A program made the position numbers and the translations under genes. DNA of 64,000 nt from Nostoc sp. KVJ20 (GTDB taxonomy: Bacteria > Cyanobacteriota > Cyanobacteriia > Cyanobacteriales > Nostocaceae): the NCBI RefSeq assembly GCF_001712795.1, contig NZ_KV757658.1:62001-126000 (forward strand). Direction: 5' to 3'. The notes beneath the pieces are model-generated. The model was not told the DNA's origin. It saw only the letters and a list, made by a program, of their open reading frames with translations, and searched no databases. This document shows positions 1 to 7,592 of the stretch, one piece after another. The first letter of the stretch is position 1; every line of letters begins with the position of its first letter.

Positions 1-465
1 CTCCCGAATTTCCAGTGGTTCACCACGTACTTGGGCAGTTCGGATAGTGCGCTTCTTAGATGCAATTCTAAATGGATGAGAAATGCCATGTAACTCGCAG
101 CGGGTGATGAGAAACGGTAGGTCAAATTCTGTTCCATTATAGGTGTAAATTACTTCTGGTTTGCTTGCTTCTAGGTGTTTGAAAAACTCCAAAAGGATTT
201 TGCTTTCGGCTTGATCCATAAAGATGGCAATCTCTCCTATCTCCCTCATACAGCCAATTGCATAGATACGATTTTCTCTTGGGTTTATCCCTGCCGTCTC
301 AATATCGACTACCAGAGTTTTGAGTGCCCCGTAGGTCGGAATATTTACTGTGGGATGCCACTCAGGTATTGGGGTAGTATCTGACCAGAATATGTCGAGT
401 CTTTCCTCATCAACGATAATCTTATTACCAGATTTGGTAATAAAATCTCGGTGGTTATAATTCAT
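1..465 (-). CDS. 3'-5' exonuclease (DnaQ/DNA polymerase B exonuclease type), C-terminus cut by window edge
   Basis: Translating the minus strand from the ATG at 465-463 gives 155 codons open to the left edge. The N-terminal third is unremarkable. Around residue 50 comes LVVDIETAG, the Exo I motif (DxE) of RNase H-fold exonucleases, and about 55 residues later YTYNGTEFDLPFL matches the Exo II motif (N/GxxFDxP). The missing C-terminus should carry Exo III. Such proteins proofread or degrade single DNA strands. Next to clamp and clamp-loader genes, a part in plasmid replication is likely, but this is inference. The start is supported by the in-frame ATG directly downstream of the neighbouring broken gene. 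Confidence 0.72.
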   Translation of the reverse strand, partial: MNYNHRDFITKSGNKIIVDEERLDIFWSDTTPIPEWHPTVNIPTYGALKTLVVDIETAGINPRENRIYAIGCMREIGEIAIFMDQAESKILLEFFKHLEASKPEVIYTYNGTEFDLPFLITRCELHGISHPFRIASKKRTIRTAQVRGEPLEIRE

Positions 466-476
466 AATCTCCAAAA

Positions 477-1404
477 TTAATTACTCTTTTTTGGCATGAA
501 TACTTGTGGTTTAGTTTGTGGTTTTTTTGATGATAAAAATACCTCAAAAATTATGTCTAGATTATTAGGAAGTGCGAATATTGAAAGCGGCTGCGTATGT
601 GGTTCTTTTTCTTCTAATAGTGCGGTCATAATTCTGTACCAGGGTACTGCTGCTAATATTGATGTTGTTGCTGTAAGCAGCCATACTGGAAATTCGCGTA
701 CTTTTAATTGGTTGTAAGTGTTTTTAAGCTTTGAATTGTATTCCAGCCATGCAAATGCTACTAATTCTTTGAGAAGGTCTTGCCTACCATTGCTGTATAT
801 ATATTTGCACGCTTCATCTACACATCGCTCATGAGTTTGTTTGTAAGCAATTGTTATTTCTAGCATTTGGATTTTTTCTGCTTCTGGTACTTTCCATTCA
901 TTAATTGAGTCATTACTGTATAAATTTTTGGCACAGCTAGAGGCAACCGCTAAAATGCTAAAATACAGTCAAGGTTTTTTCTAAGTCTGTCAATCTCTAG
1001 CAGGCAGTCGTTAAAATGCGCTATTCCATTACTGCATTGAACTGAACTTCCCTTGATCTGTTCTGATAGCTGTCTGGTGGCGAATAGTCCATCGATAGTA
1101 AGTGTGCCATTAATGGCTATATCTAAAATTTCGAGAAAACGTTTTTTAAATAGTGCAAGGGTTTGTTTACGATCTAAGGTTTTAGGATGGGAATAGATAA
1201 CTCCGCTAATTTCTGATTTATCGGGACATTCATTTCCTACGCCTGGAAAATGTCTCCATAATGGTTGCCTTTTTCACCTTTGGCAAGGCATAATTCGCCA
1301 AAACATTTGGAGCATCGCGGTAATTCGTCAATATACGTATCGAAATCTGCGATCACTGCTGGTAATTCAAGTCCTGTACGAAGGCTAATTGCTGCAACTG
1401 GCAT
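477..1404 (-). pseudogene. Broken gene for a ~305-residue cysteine-motif protein (two frameshifts)
   Basis: Reading the minus strand from the ATG at 1404 gives a frame with a CSKCFGELC cysteine motif that hits a stop after GDIFQA. Moving one frame at about 1260 restores WRHFPGVGNECPDKSEISG and continues to about 950. There a perfect 8-bp tandem duplication (GCTAAAAT twice, 949-964) shifts the frame again. Removing one copy joins ...NLDCILAV to ASSCAKNLYSNDS and then to the 129-residue open frame that ends at 477. Correcting both sites gives 918 bp, exactly 306 codons including the stop. The function is unknown; the last segment contains a hydrophobic stretch (WLLTATTSILAAVPW). Sequencing error is an alternative to real decay. 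Confidence 0.75.
949..964. repeat. 8-bp perfect tandem duplication causing a frameshift
   Basis: GCTAAAAT occurs twice head to tail at 949-956 and 957-964. Removing one copy exactly restores the reading frame of the surrounding broken gene, so the duplication is the likely inactivating event. Confidence 0.9.
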
Positions 1405-1579
1405 AATTTTAATCAGATACTTCCAGAATGCCAGTTGTTAAATTTTGTTGTGGTATTACTTGATATCTTAATTTTTTGCTTCCCAGTCAGGGCAGTCTTT
1501 ATTAATATTGAGGCTTACTGCACAAGGTAGATATTGCTGTAGATGCAAGTGTATTATATTTAATGTAATTTTTGAATAA

Positions 1580-1619
1580 GCCTGGAAAAATCTTTCCCCA
1601 AAGTTATTATTGGGGAAAG
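1580..1619 (-). terminator. Rho-independent terminator after the clamp-loader gene
   Basis: A perfect 10-bp stem (CTTTCCCCAA at 1592-1601 with TTGGGGAAAG at 1610-1619, loop of 8) lies 33 bp past the stop at 1652. Read on the minus strand, the stem is followed directly by ATTTTTCC. This fits an intrinsic terminator of the gene ending at 1652. The rest of 1405-1651 holds no convincing gene, only a short open frame without an ATG. Confidence 0.8.
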
Positions 1620-1651
1620 TAAGTGTTTTTACAAAGTGACGAACATTTGAA

Positions 1652-3013
1652 TTAGGCAGTTTGTAATTGAGACTTCATCTGAAGCTCTTGTACCAGTTGT
1701 ACCCATGCAGGTGCTTTTTTACCTTTAATGGGAGTAAGATTGTTCCAGTGCCTTTCGAGTTCAGATTGAGATAAATGTGGGAGTTGTTCCTTACCCCAAT
1801 TTATAGCATCTTGGATTGTTTTCCAATTAGTCCAAGGTTGTTTTTCTTCTTTGATATTGGTTAACTCAATGAGTGTCGCTTCCAACCAAAGTTTAGCTGC
1901 CTCCGAGTCACGCATTAACTGTTGTCTTGACATTAATAGAGCAATACTTGCCTGAATCTGGGTTAGTTCCCACATCTGAGAAATAGTAACGAGTTCCTGC
2001 CAAGTGTCTTCCTCCAGTTGAGTAATTTGTCTATTATCAGGAGCAGTTTTAGCCACTAACAGGTCTTTGAGAAACCCAGTTAAACTTGAGTATATGACGA
2101 ATGGGTTTTTGCCATACTCAATTAAGTCTTGGAGGATTTGTAAGTTAGCTGTTACGTCTCCTTTAGCAAGATTTTCGGTTAGGGTAAGTAGGTCATGTTC
2201 GGGAACGACACCTGATAATTCCCAAACCCAATTTGGTGTGATTTCATCTACTCCCAGGTTGCTCAATTGATCGAGCAATACAAGACAGTTGCGAATAAAA
2301 CCTCCACAAGACTTGACGATCGCCCAAATACCAGGTGCGTTAATGTTGATGTTTTCATTCTGGGCAACTTTTGATAAATACTGAACAAGTGTTTCTAGTC
2401 CTACTCTCCTAAAATCAAACTTTTGACAGCGCGAGATGATAGTTTCAGGAACCTTGTGTATTTCAGTTGTGCAGAAGATGAAAACTACATGACGGGGTGG
2501 ATTTTCAATTGTCTTGAGGAGTGCTTGCCACGATTGACTGCTTAGGGCATGACATTCATCAATAATGAAAATTTTGTACCTTCCCTCAACTGGTGCAAAC
2601 TGGGTAGTGGAAATTAACTCGCGGATTGTTTCTACCCCGCTATTGCTGGCAGCATCTAACTCAGTTACATCCAGGGAAGAAGAGGCTGTAATTCCCTTGC
2701 ATGAGTTGCATTTTCCGCAGGGCTTGGTTGTTGGCTCCTGGGTTGACTGACAGTTGAGGGATTTAGCCATGATGCGGGCGGTGCTAGTCTTGCCCGTGCC
2801 TTTGGGGCCGTTAAATAGGTAGGCGGGTGCAATCTTCTGGAGTGCGATCGCCGTCCCTTGCGCGTCTCCTTTAGGAGAAGGCGGGCGTTGCGCCATCGCG
2901 GAGTGACTCCCTCCTGGGAGTATCGCATTTATGAGAGTGCGGACGATATGTTCCTGCCCGATTACTTCACTAAGGGTCTGGGGACGGTATTTGAGATGTA
3001 GTGGTTGGTACAT
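1652..3013 (-). CDS. dnaX: DNA polymerase III gamma/tau-like clamp-loader ATPase, plasmid type
   Basis: The 453-residue protein opens with YQPLHLKYRPQTLSEVIGQEH, the classic DnaX start. It carries Walker A GPKGTGKTS (about residues 69-77), a zinc cluster CGKCNSCKG (about 98-106), Walker B FIIDECHALS and the sensor-1 region IFCTTEIHKVPETIISRCQKF. DnaX opens the sliding clamp and loads it on primed DNA. It is shorter than chromosomal cyanobacterial DnaX and lacks a long tau tail. Residues 32-59, just before the P-loop strand, are an extra peptide encoded by a repeat. The dnaN-like gene lies 66 bp upstream, so clamp and loader are likely co-expressed. It is probably a plasmid copy separate from the chromosomal gene. 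Confidence 0.9.
   Translation of the reverse strand: MYQPLHLKYRPQTLSEVIGQEHIVRTLINAILPGGSHSAMAQRPPSPKGDAQGTAIALQKIAPAYLFNGPKGTGKTSTARIMAKSLNCQSTQEPTTKPCGKCNSCKGITASSSLDVTELDAASNSGVETIRELISTTQFAPVEGRYKIFIIDECHALSSQSWQALLKTIENPPRHVVFIFCTTEIHKVPETIISRCQKFDFRRVGLETLVQYLSKVAQNENININAPGIWAIVKSCGGFIRNCLVLLDQLSNLGVDEITPNWVWELSGVVPEHDLLTLTENLAKGDVTANLQILQDLIEYGKNPFVIYSSLTGFLKDLLVAKTAPDNRQITQLEEDTWQELVTISQMWELTQIQASIALLMSRQQLMRDSEAAKLWLEATLIELTNIKEEKQPWTNWKTIQDAINWGKEQLPHLSQSELERHWNNLTPIKGKKAPAWVQLVQELQMKSQLQTA
2837..2920. repeat. Cyanobacterial palindromic repeat inserted in frame in dnaX
   Basis: Relative to ordinary DnaX, where a 'NAI' segment is followed almost directly by KIAPAYLF, about 25-28 extra residues (LPGGSHSAMAQRPPSPKGDAQ and following) intervene. 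The DNA is GC-rich and full of small palindromes (a HIP1 octamer, CTCCTTTAGGAG, GACTCCCTCCTGGGAGTATC). This is typical of dispersed Nostoc repeats. It stays in frame and encodes a polar Pro/Gly/Ser-rich loop. Confidence 0.75.
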
Positions 3014-3042
3014 AATTTTGATGATAAACGAGTGTTTTATTT

Positions 3043-3071
3043 ACTTCCTACCAGTGTGGTTGGTAGGAAGT
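3043..3071. other. Intergenic stem-loop between dnaN-like and dnaX-like genes
   Basis: An 11-bp perfect inverted repeat (ACTTCCTACCA at 3043-3053 with TGGTAGGAAGT at 3061-3071, loop of 7) fills the gap. On the plus strand it is followed by TTTGATTTTTT, but on the minus strand, where the genes lie, by AAATAAAAC. It is therefore not a good terminator for the clamp gene. A role in mRNA processing or stability is possible. Confidence 0.65.
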
Positions 3072-3079
3072 TTGATTTT

Positions 3080-4456
3080 TTAGGCAGTCGCTGCTTCTTT
3101 TTTCGTTCGTGGCGATCGTAAAGTTGACTTACCTTTGGTAGTATCTTTCGCTACCACAGATGGCGTTTCTATTTGAGGAGTTTCACTATCGTCTATTGCC
3201 TGTGCCACATTTGTTACTTCTTCAGTGCCAGACTCAGTTTGAGTGCTAACTTCTGTTACTTCTTCAGTACCAGGCTCACTTTGAGTGCTAACTTTTGCCT
3301 TTGTACTTTGGCTATTTACCTTTTCAAACCCCTGCTTGATTTCTACAGGCATTACCAGATACAACTGATTGAGCAGTCCTCCCATTGGGCAGACAATGAC
3401 TGGTTGCGTGGGTTTGTTGCACCGCACCACGATTTCATCGGTACTGATATGCTTTAATCCTTCGATAAGGTAGTCGATGTTTAATCCAATACTGATGTTT
3501 TCTGAATTACTAGTTACCGATTTCATCAGTACCGAGTCAACTGCATCCCCAATATCAGTAGCTTCAGTGTATAGTGTTGCCTGTGTAGCTTCCAATTCCC
3601 AGAGGATTTTGACAACCTTTTGCTTGCGTTCGGCTAGATAACTTACCCGCTTCAGCGCGCTCTCAAATCCCTTGCGCTCTAATGTAAATTCATACTTAAA
3701 CGACCGGGGAATCAAGCTATTGATTTTGGGATATTCTCCCTCCAGAAGCCGGGAAATGAGCTTTGTATTAGGAAGGCTAAACTCGATAGTTCTATCTGAT
3801 AGAAGAATATTGCAGACGCTCGTATCGGCGCTTTGAGAGAGAATTTTGTTTAACTCGCCAAGTGACTTACCTGGAACAGTGAAGTTGATTGGGTCTGAAT
3901 ATTCACTATCGAGTGTTCCTGTTACTAGCGCTAATTTGTGACTATTTGTACTAGCAGCTTGCCACTTGTTGGTATCAATTTTGAAGTTGACACCAGTTAA
4001 AACCAACTTTGTTTCGTCGCTGCTGGCGCAATAGAGCGTCCCTTCAAGTGCAGCTTGGAGTTTCTTGGCACTTAAGTTTATCTCCGTCGGGTTTTCTCCC
4101 TTGGGAAGTGTTGGGAACTCGTCACATTTTCCGCCAATTAGTCGGCACTTACCGCTATTGTGAGTAATTATGCAGGCTTGATTTTCTACTTCTAGGGTAA
4201 TTTCGCCTCTGACATTACTAACAGTATCAGTTAGTAGTTTGGCAGGAAGTGCTACCTGACCTGAAATTTCGACATTAGCGGTGGTTGTAGTATGAATTGT
4301 GAGGTTAAGGTTTGTACCTGTTGCTGATACTATCCCGTCTTCGTCTGCAATCAGTAAGATATTTCCTAAAATTGGGTCAGTGGGTTTAGGACTGATTGCG
4401 AGGTAAGCGGTTTCTAGAATTTCTGCGAGTTTAGATTGTTCAATTGTTAGTTTCAT
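3080..4456 (-). CDS. dnaN: DNA polymerase III beta sliding clamp, plasmid type with extended tail
   Basis: The 458-residue protein has the three-domain clamp pattern, from MKLTIEQSKLAEILETAYLA through ATGTNLNLTI, GKCRLIGGKCDEFPTLP, ASTNSHKLALV and FSLPNTKLISRLLEGEYPKIN to VRCNKPTQPVIVCPM and LNQLYLVMPVEI. The clamp ring tethers polymerases to DNA. Ordinary clamps are about 370-380 residues and end at the VMPV motif. Here about 85 polar residues follow, including two copies of a 14-residue unit (VSTQSEPGTEEVTE-like) and a basic end (RSPRTKKEAATA). Because the clamp's C-terminus normally sits near the partner-binding cleft, the tail may alter partner choice; this is inference. Confidence 0.92.
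   Translation of the reverse strand: MKLTIEQSKLAEILETAYLAISPKPTDPILGNILLIADEDGIVSATGTNLNLTIHTTTTANVEISGQVALPAKLLTDTVSNVRGEITLEVENQACIITHNSGKCRLIGGKCDEFPTLPKGENPTEINLSAKKLQAALEGTLYCASSDETKLVLTGVNFKIDTNKWQAASTNSHKLALVTGTLDSEYSDPINFTVPGKSLGELNKILSQSADTSVCNILLSDRTIEFSLPNTKLISRLLEGEYPKINSLIPRSFKYEFTLERKGFESALKRVSYLAERKQKVVKILWELEATQATLYTEATDIGDAVDSVLMKSVTSNSENISIGLNIDYLIEGLKHISTDEIVVRCNKPTQPVIVCPMGGLLNQLYLVMPVEIKQGFEKVNSQSTKAKVSTQSEPGTEEVTEVSTQTESGTEEVTNVAQAIDDSETPQIETPSVVAKDTTKGKSTLRSPRTKKEAATA
3214..3297. repeat. 42-bp tandem duplication in the clamp C-terminal tail
   Basis: Two 42-bp units (3214-3255 and 3256-3297) differ at only a few positions and begin TTACTTCTTCAGT. In the minus-strand protein they encode two consecutive 14-residue Ser/Thr/Glu-rich units. 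Confidence 0.85.
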
Positions 4457-4490
4457 TTGTTACTTGGTTTTTAATGGATGATTTCTTAAC

Positions 4491-4510
4491 GGGCGCTATT
4501 TCTAGCACCC
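4491..4510 (-). other. Stem-loop upstream of the clamp gene
   Basis: Read on the minus strand, GGGTGCT and AGCGCCC form a 7-bp RNA stem (one G-U pair) with a 6-nt loop, between the gene ending at 4537 and the clamp start at 4456. No T-run follows it on the minus strand. It may be a weak attenuator or a processing site. Confidence 0.5.
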
Positions 4511-4536
4511 TTTTTGCTTAGATGAGGTAGTTTGTT

Positions 4537-5529
4537 TTAGTAAGGCAGTTGTTTCATCTCAGTACTGTATGCTGTATAATCATGACCTTCTGTACTAGGA
4601 GGAAGTGCTGCTATTGGCATATCGGCTGCACCTATCAAGCGGTTATGTTCTGCTACAACGGTTGATGTTTTACCGATGCGGTGAGAGAATTCGGGATTTG
4701 CCTGCATCGTTGTTTGGATATCGATTTCTTTGGCCTCTGAGAAGAATTCGAGAAAATCGCTCCCATCGGGGTTTGGTGATTTGTAGGAAGTGACAACTGC
4801 TACCCAGGATTTATCTCTTTGGTTAACTGCTTCTTTCGGTTCAAGGGATGGTGTGAAGGTGGGTTGAAATGCACCAAGGCGATGAAACTCTGCACGTTTT
4901 TCAGCGACAGTTGTATCAGTAAATCGGGCGAATGCAACCTCTAGTTCGCGTTGGAACTGTTTGTAAGCCTCGCCAAATTTTGATGATGCAACGCCTTTGA
5001 TTGACAAGACAATTGGTACTGAGTGCAGGTTGTTATTATTTTCATCGACAAGTTGCAACAAGTAGAATCGTCTCAATACTGCGGCATCTTTGCCGAGTGC
5101 TTGGTACATTTCGTACCCATCAGGTGATTCGTACACCCCCACAATTTTGCCATCATCGCGCTGTTCAATATATCTGGGAGAAACATCAAGAATGTGCATT
5201 CTGGGCGATTGCAACAACACTCCCATTTCTGGTGTGCCACTGGAGAAGGTGTGCTTGTGTGTTGGTTCTTGTCCTTGCCAGTTAATTGCTGCTAAATACT
5301 TATCTTTTATAAACAACCCAACTTTTTCTGCTTCCATGTGGTTGATGACTTGGCAGATGCAGATATTGCTAATCGGCGCATTGTACTCAGGATTTGCAAA
5401 TTTAGAAATAGCTGATTTACGCTTTTGTATGTTTGCCCCATTCTGAACGGTTTGTTGAGGGGGTTCTGACTCGGACGCTGCGCTTTCTTCAATAGCAGAA
5501 TTAGTAGGCTTTGTTTGATTTCTTGCCAT
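4537..5529 (-). CDS. Possible plasmid DNA-binding protein, cyanobacterial DUF5895-like
   Basis: This is a 330-residue soluble protein with a low-complexity N-terminus (Ser/Glu/Gln rich, about 45 residues) and a beta-rich core (ISNICICQVINHMEAEKVGLF, LLQSPRMHILDVSPRYI, VPIVLSIKGVASSKFG). It resembles the cyanobacterial proteins grouped as DUF5895; that assignment is from memory and not secure. Its place immediately upstream of clamp and clamp-loader genes suggests a single-strand-binding or recombination accessory protein, which is inference from context. The ATG start at 5529 follows the terminator of the previous unit, so a promoter should lie at 5530-5580. Confidence 0.55.
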   Translation of the reverse strand: MARNQTKPTNSAIEESAASESEPPQQTVQNGANIQKRKSAISKFANPEYNAPISNICICQVINHMEAEKVGLFIKDKYLAAINWQGQEPTHKHTFSSGTPEMGVLLQSPRMHILDVSPRYIEQRDDGKIVGVYESPDGYEMYQALGKDAAVLRRFYLLQLVDENNNNLHSVPIVLSIKGVASSKFGEAYKQFQRELEVAFARFTDTTVAEKRAEFHRLGAFQPTFTPSLEPKEAVNQRDKSWVAVVTSYKSPNPDGSDFLEFFSEAKEIDIQTTMQANPEFSHRIGKTSTVVAEHNRLIGAADMPIAALPPSTEGHDYTAYSTEMKQLPY

Positions 5530-5579
5530 AACTTTAATTAATTGAAATCAATCTTTAATGCGTCAAGCAAAAAGCCGTT

Positions 5580-5616
5580 GTAAAAAATAAAAGTCGTCTG
5601 TTATAAATGACGACTT
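5580..5616 (-). terminator. Rho-independent terminator
   Basis: An 8-bp stem (AAGTCGTC at 5591-5598 with GACGACTT at 5609-5616, loop of 10) is followed on the minus strand by TTATTTTTTACAA. It lies 46 bp past the stop of the gene ending at 5662 and closes that operon. Confidence 0.82.
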
Positions 5617-5661
5617 GAAATATTTATTAATTTTTCGCTATTTGGATATAGTTTTCATCAT

Positions 5662-6009
5662 TTAAACTTTAGAATCTTTAATCGAGAAAACCTCGCAATC
5701 GCTTGTGGAGGTAAACCCTCTCGCAGTGCTGTTCTCAATGCACTCTTTCTTTAATTCGGTAAAGTTGTTCATGTAAGTGTCTTCGTGAATAATTCCAGTT
5801 TTGGTATTTAAAAGTGTCTGATAGATTTGCTGAAGATTGATGATGATTTGTCTAAGAACAGATGTATTTTCAGTTGTGAAAGTCAGTGACACAGATGTTG
5901 TGCTTGAATTGTGTATTGCAACTGTTTGTTCTTCAGGTGCGCCATAAGTTGTTATGTGACTATCTTTACCAGGAATAAATCTGTATGAAGCAATAGTTTC
6001 AATTGCCAT
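5662..6009 (-). CDS. Hypothetical protein, 115 residues
   Basis: No family is recognised. The start is well supported, because AAGGAG lies seven bases upstream of the ATG on the minus strand. The protein is soluble, with an N-terminal Thr/Ser-rich beta region (TTSVSLTFTTENTSVL) and a central helix (LRQIIINLQQIYQTLLNT). It sits two bases from the gene ending at 6012 and is the last gene before the terminator at 5580-5616, so it is the distal gene of the methyltransferase operon. Confidence 0.6.
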   Translation of the reverse strand: MAIETIASYRFIPGKDSHITTYGAPEEQTVAIHNSSTTSVSLTFTTENTSVLRQIIINLQQIYQTLLNTKTGIIHEDTYMNNFTELKKECIENSTARGFTSTSDCEVFSIKDSKV

Positions 6010-6011
6010 AT

Positions 6012-6230
6012 TTATCTCCTTGTTCGCTGGGGTTTAATTTCAAGCATTTTATTAGTAAGTTTGGTGACATTACTGACTTTCCAACCAGCAAGCTTGCACT
6101 TACTCACTGCTAGTTCTAATTCTTGCTGTGTAAGGATTTTGTATCTCGCATACTTTCCGAATTTAGGGAAAATGTACGTGACATACCTAGTTTCATCAAT
6201 TTGGCAGTACGCCATACGTTTGTAGTACAC
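6012..6230 (-). CDS. Hypothetical protein, 72 residues
   Basis: The longest frame begins with GTG at 6230, one base into the methyltransferase stop codon. An ATG at 6215 (MAYCQIDETRYV) is an alternative start. The protein is small and basic (YIFPKFGKYARYKIL...KPQRTRR) with no recognised family. The overlap with the upstream gene and the two-base gap to the next imply one transcript. The fold resembles the small alpha/beta proteins common in cyanobacteria (such as DUF1257-type), but the similarity is too weak to name. Confidence 0.55.
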   Translation of the reverse strand: MYYKRMAYCQIDETRYVTYIFPKFGKYARYKILTQQELELAVSKCKLAGWKVSNVTKLTNKMLEIKPQRTRR

Positions 6231-7282
6231 TATGATTTAATTATTTTGACGATTCTAGTAGCTACATTTGTAGGGTTATTTGAACTTAAAAAGGCATCTT
6301 TATCTACCAACTCGACATAGCTCTTATTGCTCTGTAGCCACTCTTTGAAGCTTTGATACTTCCGGTTGAAGAAAACCGATTCAGGGACGACTGAAACTAA
6401 TATACCACCTGATATAATTAACTTCCAAGCTTGATAGATATGCTCGACAAGTTCGCAAAATGGAGGATTCATGATACAGGCATTGTATAAATGACTGGGG
6501 TTAAACTCCAGAAAGTTTTTCCCTACGAGATTAAATCCTTTGAGTTCTAAAATTTGTCGTAGGTTGTAATTCACCTCAACTACCTCTACTTGAACATTTG
6601 GGTAAGTTTGAGTGATATACTCAGCAATATTTCCGCTACCAGCGCTCGGCTCTAAAATTCGCCAATTTGGTTCAATATCTGCCAGTTGAACAAGCCGTTG
6701 ACAGACTACTTTGGGAGTAGGAAAGAAATCTCCAGATTTCATGCCAATGATTTCTAACTCAAGCTTATTAAGTTGTTGCTTGGTAGTATCAATTGCTTCA
6801 GGTTTTACTACCTGTTGAATTTCTGTTATTGCTGATATGATTTCGCCTGATGTATTTAACCCGGCACGACTGAGAGATTTTACCCAGTCTTGGTAATATT
6901 CGCCTTCTAGTATTTCTTGGACTTTCTGGCTAATTTCTCCACTTTGAGAAATCCTAAATAGGACTTCCACCTGTGATTTACGAAATATACCGCGTAGTAT
7001 TGGTGGGATATTTCCTGTTTCCCACATTTGTGCGATCGCAAATAGCCAAGACTGAATAATCTCAAGTTCAATTCCTTCTTGGATTATCCCTTGAGCGATG
7101 GTTTTACGGCGCTTTGTTGCCCTTTGACTCCCAATAGCAGGATTTTTCTTTTGGTCAATAGTTGGCTGCATGGAAGCGGCTAGCTTGCGGAGAGCTTCTG
7201 CTTTTTCTAAGTTAGGAATATTGAAAATATCTAGTGATGAGTTATCCTCGTTGTAGGACAGATTCAGTAGAGATAGTTGCAT
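6230..7282 (-). CDS. N6-adenine-type DNA methyltransferase
   Basis: This is a 350-residue protein. Residues about 1-180 are a helical region (TKRRKTIAQGIIQEGIELEII). The catalytic part then begins with GMKSGDFFPTPKVVCQRLV, followed by motif I LEPSAGSGN (about residues 212-220), an acidic residue in VEVVEVNYN, and motif IV NPPF (about 271), as in adenine N6 methyltransferases of the phage and plasmid type. No restriction subunit is adjacent, so it is likely an orphan enzyme that marks plasmid DNA for protection or regulation. Its start overlaps the previous gene by 41 bp, showing translational coupling. Confidence 0.82.
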   Translation of the reverse strand: MQLSLLNLSYNEDNSSLDIFNIPNLEKAEALRKLAASMQPTIDQKKNPAIGSQRATKRRKTIAQGIIQEGIELEIIQSWLFAIAQMWETGNIPPILRGIFRKSQVEVLFRISQSGEISQKVQEILEGEYYQDWVKSLSRAGLNTSGEIISAITEIQQVVKPEAIDTTKQQLNKLELEIIGMKSGDFFPTPKVVCQRLVQLADIEPNWRILEPSAGSGNIAEYITQTYPNVQVEVVEVNYNLRQILELKGFNLVGKNFLEFNPSHLYNACIMNPPFCELVEHIYQAWKLIISGGILVSVVPESVFFNRKYQSFKEWLQSNKSYVELVDKDAFLSSNNPTNVATRIVKIIKS

Positions 7283-7592
7283 TGCTAGATTCCTTTAAAT
7301 CTTTAACGGCGCATTTAAGAATTAGGGAGGTTGGCACATTCCAAGTTTTTACCTCCCATTCAGTAGCTAATCGTTCTGAGTGACGGATAACTGCACTACT
7401 ACATTTGTTTTTTCGTAGAAGCCAATCTCTAAACTTTTCGGCTTGTTCTTTGGTATCAAACCCGAAATAGCTGGTTTTCCGGTTTCCCAAGGGATCAGTA
7501 ATAGTTGCTACCCGACGTGAGAGAATATTGAGCGTCCAACCACCGTTAGAAGTGAGTTCGATTTTAGTGATATTTAATTCTGTTGGATTCAT
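7242..7592 (-). CDS. Hypothetical protein, 116 residues
   Basis: The small protein has an N-terminal beta segment (GGWTLNILSRRVATITDPLGNRKTSYFGF) followed by KEQAEKFRDWLLRKNKC, a pattern seen in small DNA-associated or phage accessory proteins. No family is assigned. It overlaps its upstream neighbour by four bases (7589-7592) and its downstream neighbour by 41, so it sits in the middle of an operon. Confidence 0.6.
   Translation of the reverse strand: MNPTELNITKIELTSNGGWTLNILSRRVATITDPLGNRKTSYFGFDTKEQAEKFRDWLLRKNKCSSAVIRHSERLATEWEVKTWNVPTSLILKCAVKDLKESSNATISTESVLQRG

Noticed and set aside
477..866. A separate 129-residue gene
   Set aside because: Removing one copy of the adjacent 8-bp tandem repeat joins it in frame with upstream coding sequence, so it is the tail of a broken larger gene.
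477..1404. Programmed frameshifting
   Set aside because: No slippery heptamer is seen; one site is a plain 8-bp duplication, which fits mutation better.
2665..2928. Minus-strand frame of 87 residues inside dnaX
   Set aside because: It is a shadow of dnaX produced by the GC-rich repeat insertion; the dnaX frame carries all conserved motifs.
5001..5446. Plus-strand open frames opposite the DUF5895-like gene
   Set aside because: They are antisense to a gene with conserved-looking protein composition and have no start signals of their own.
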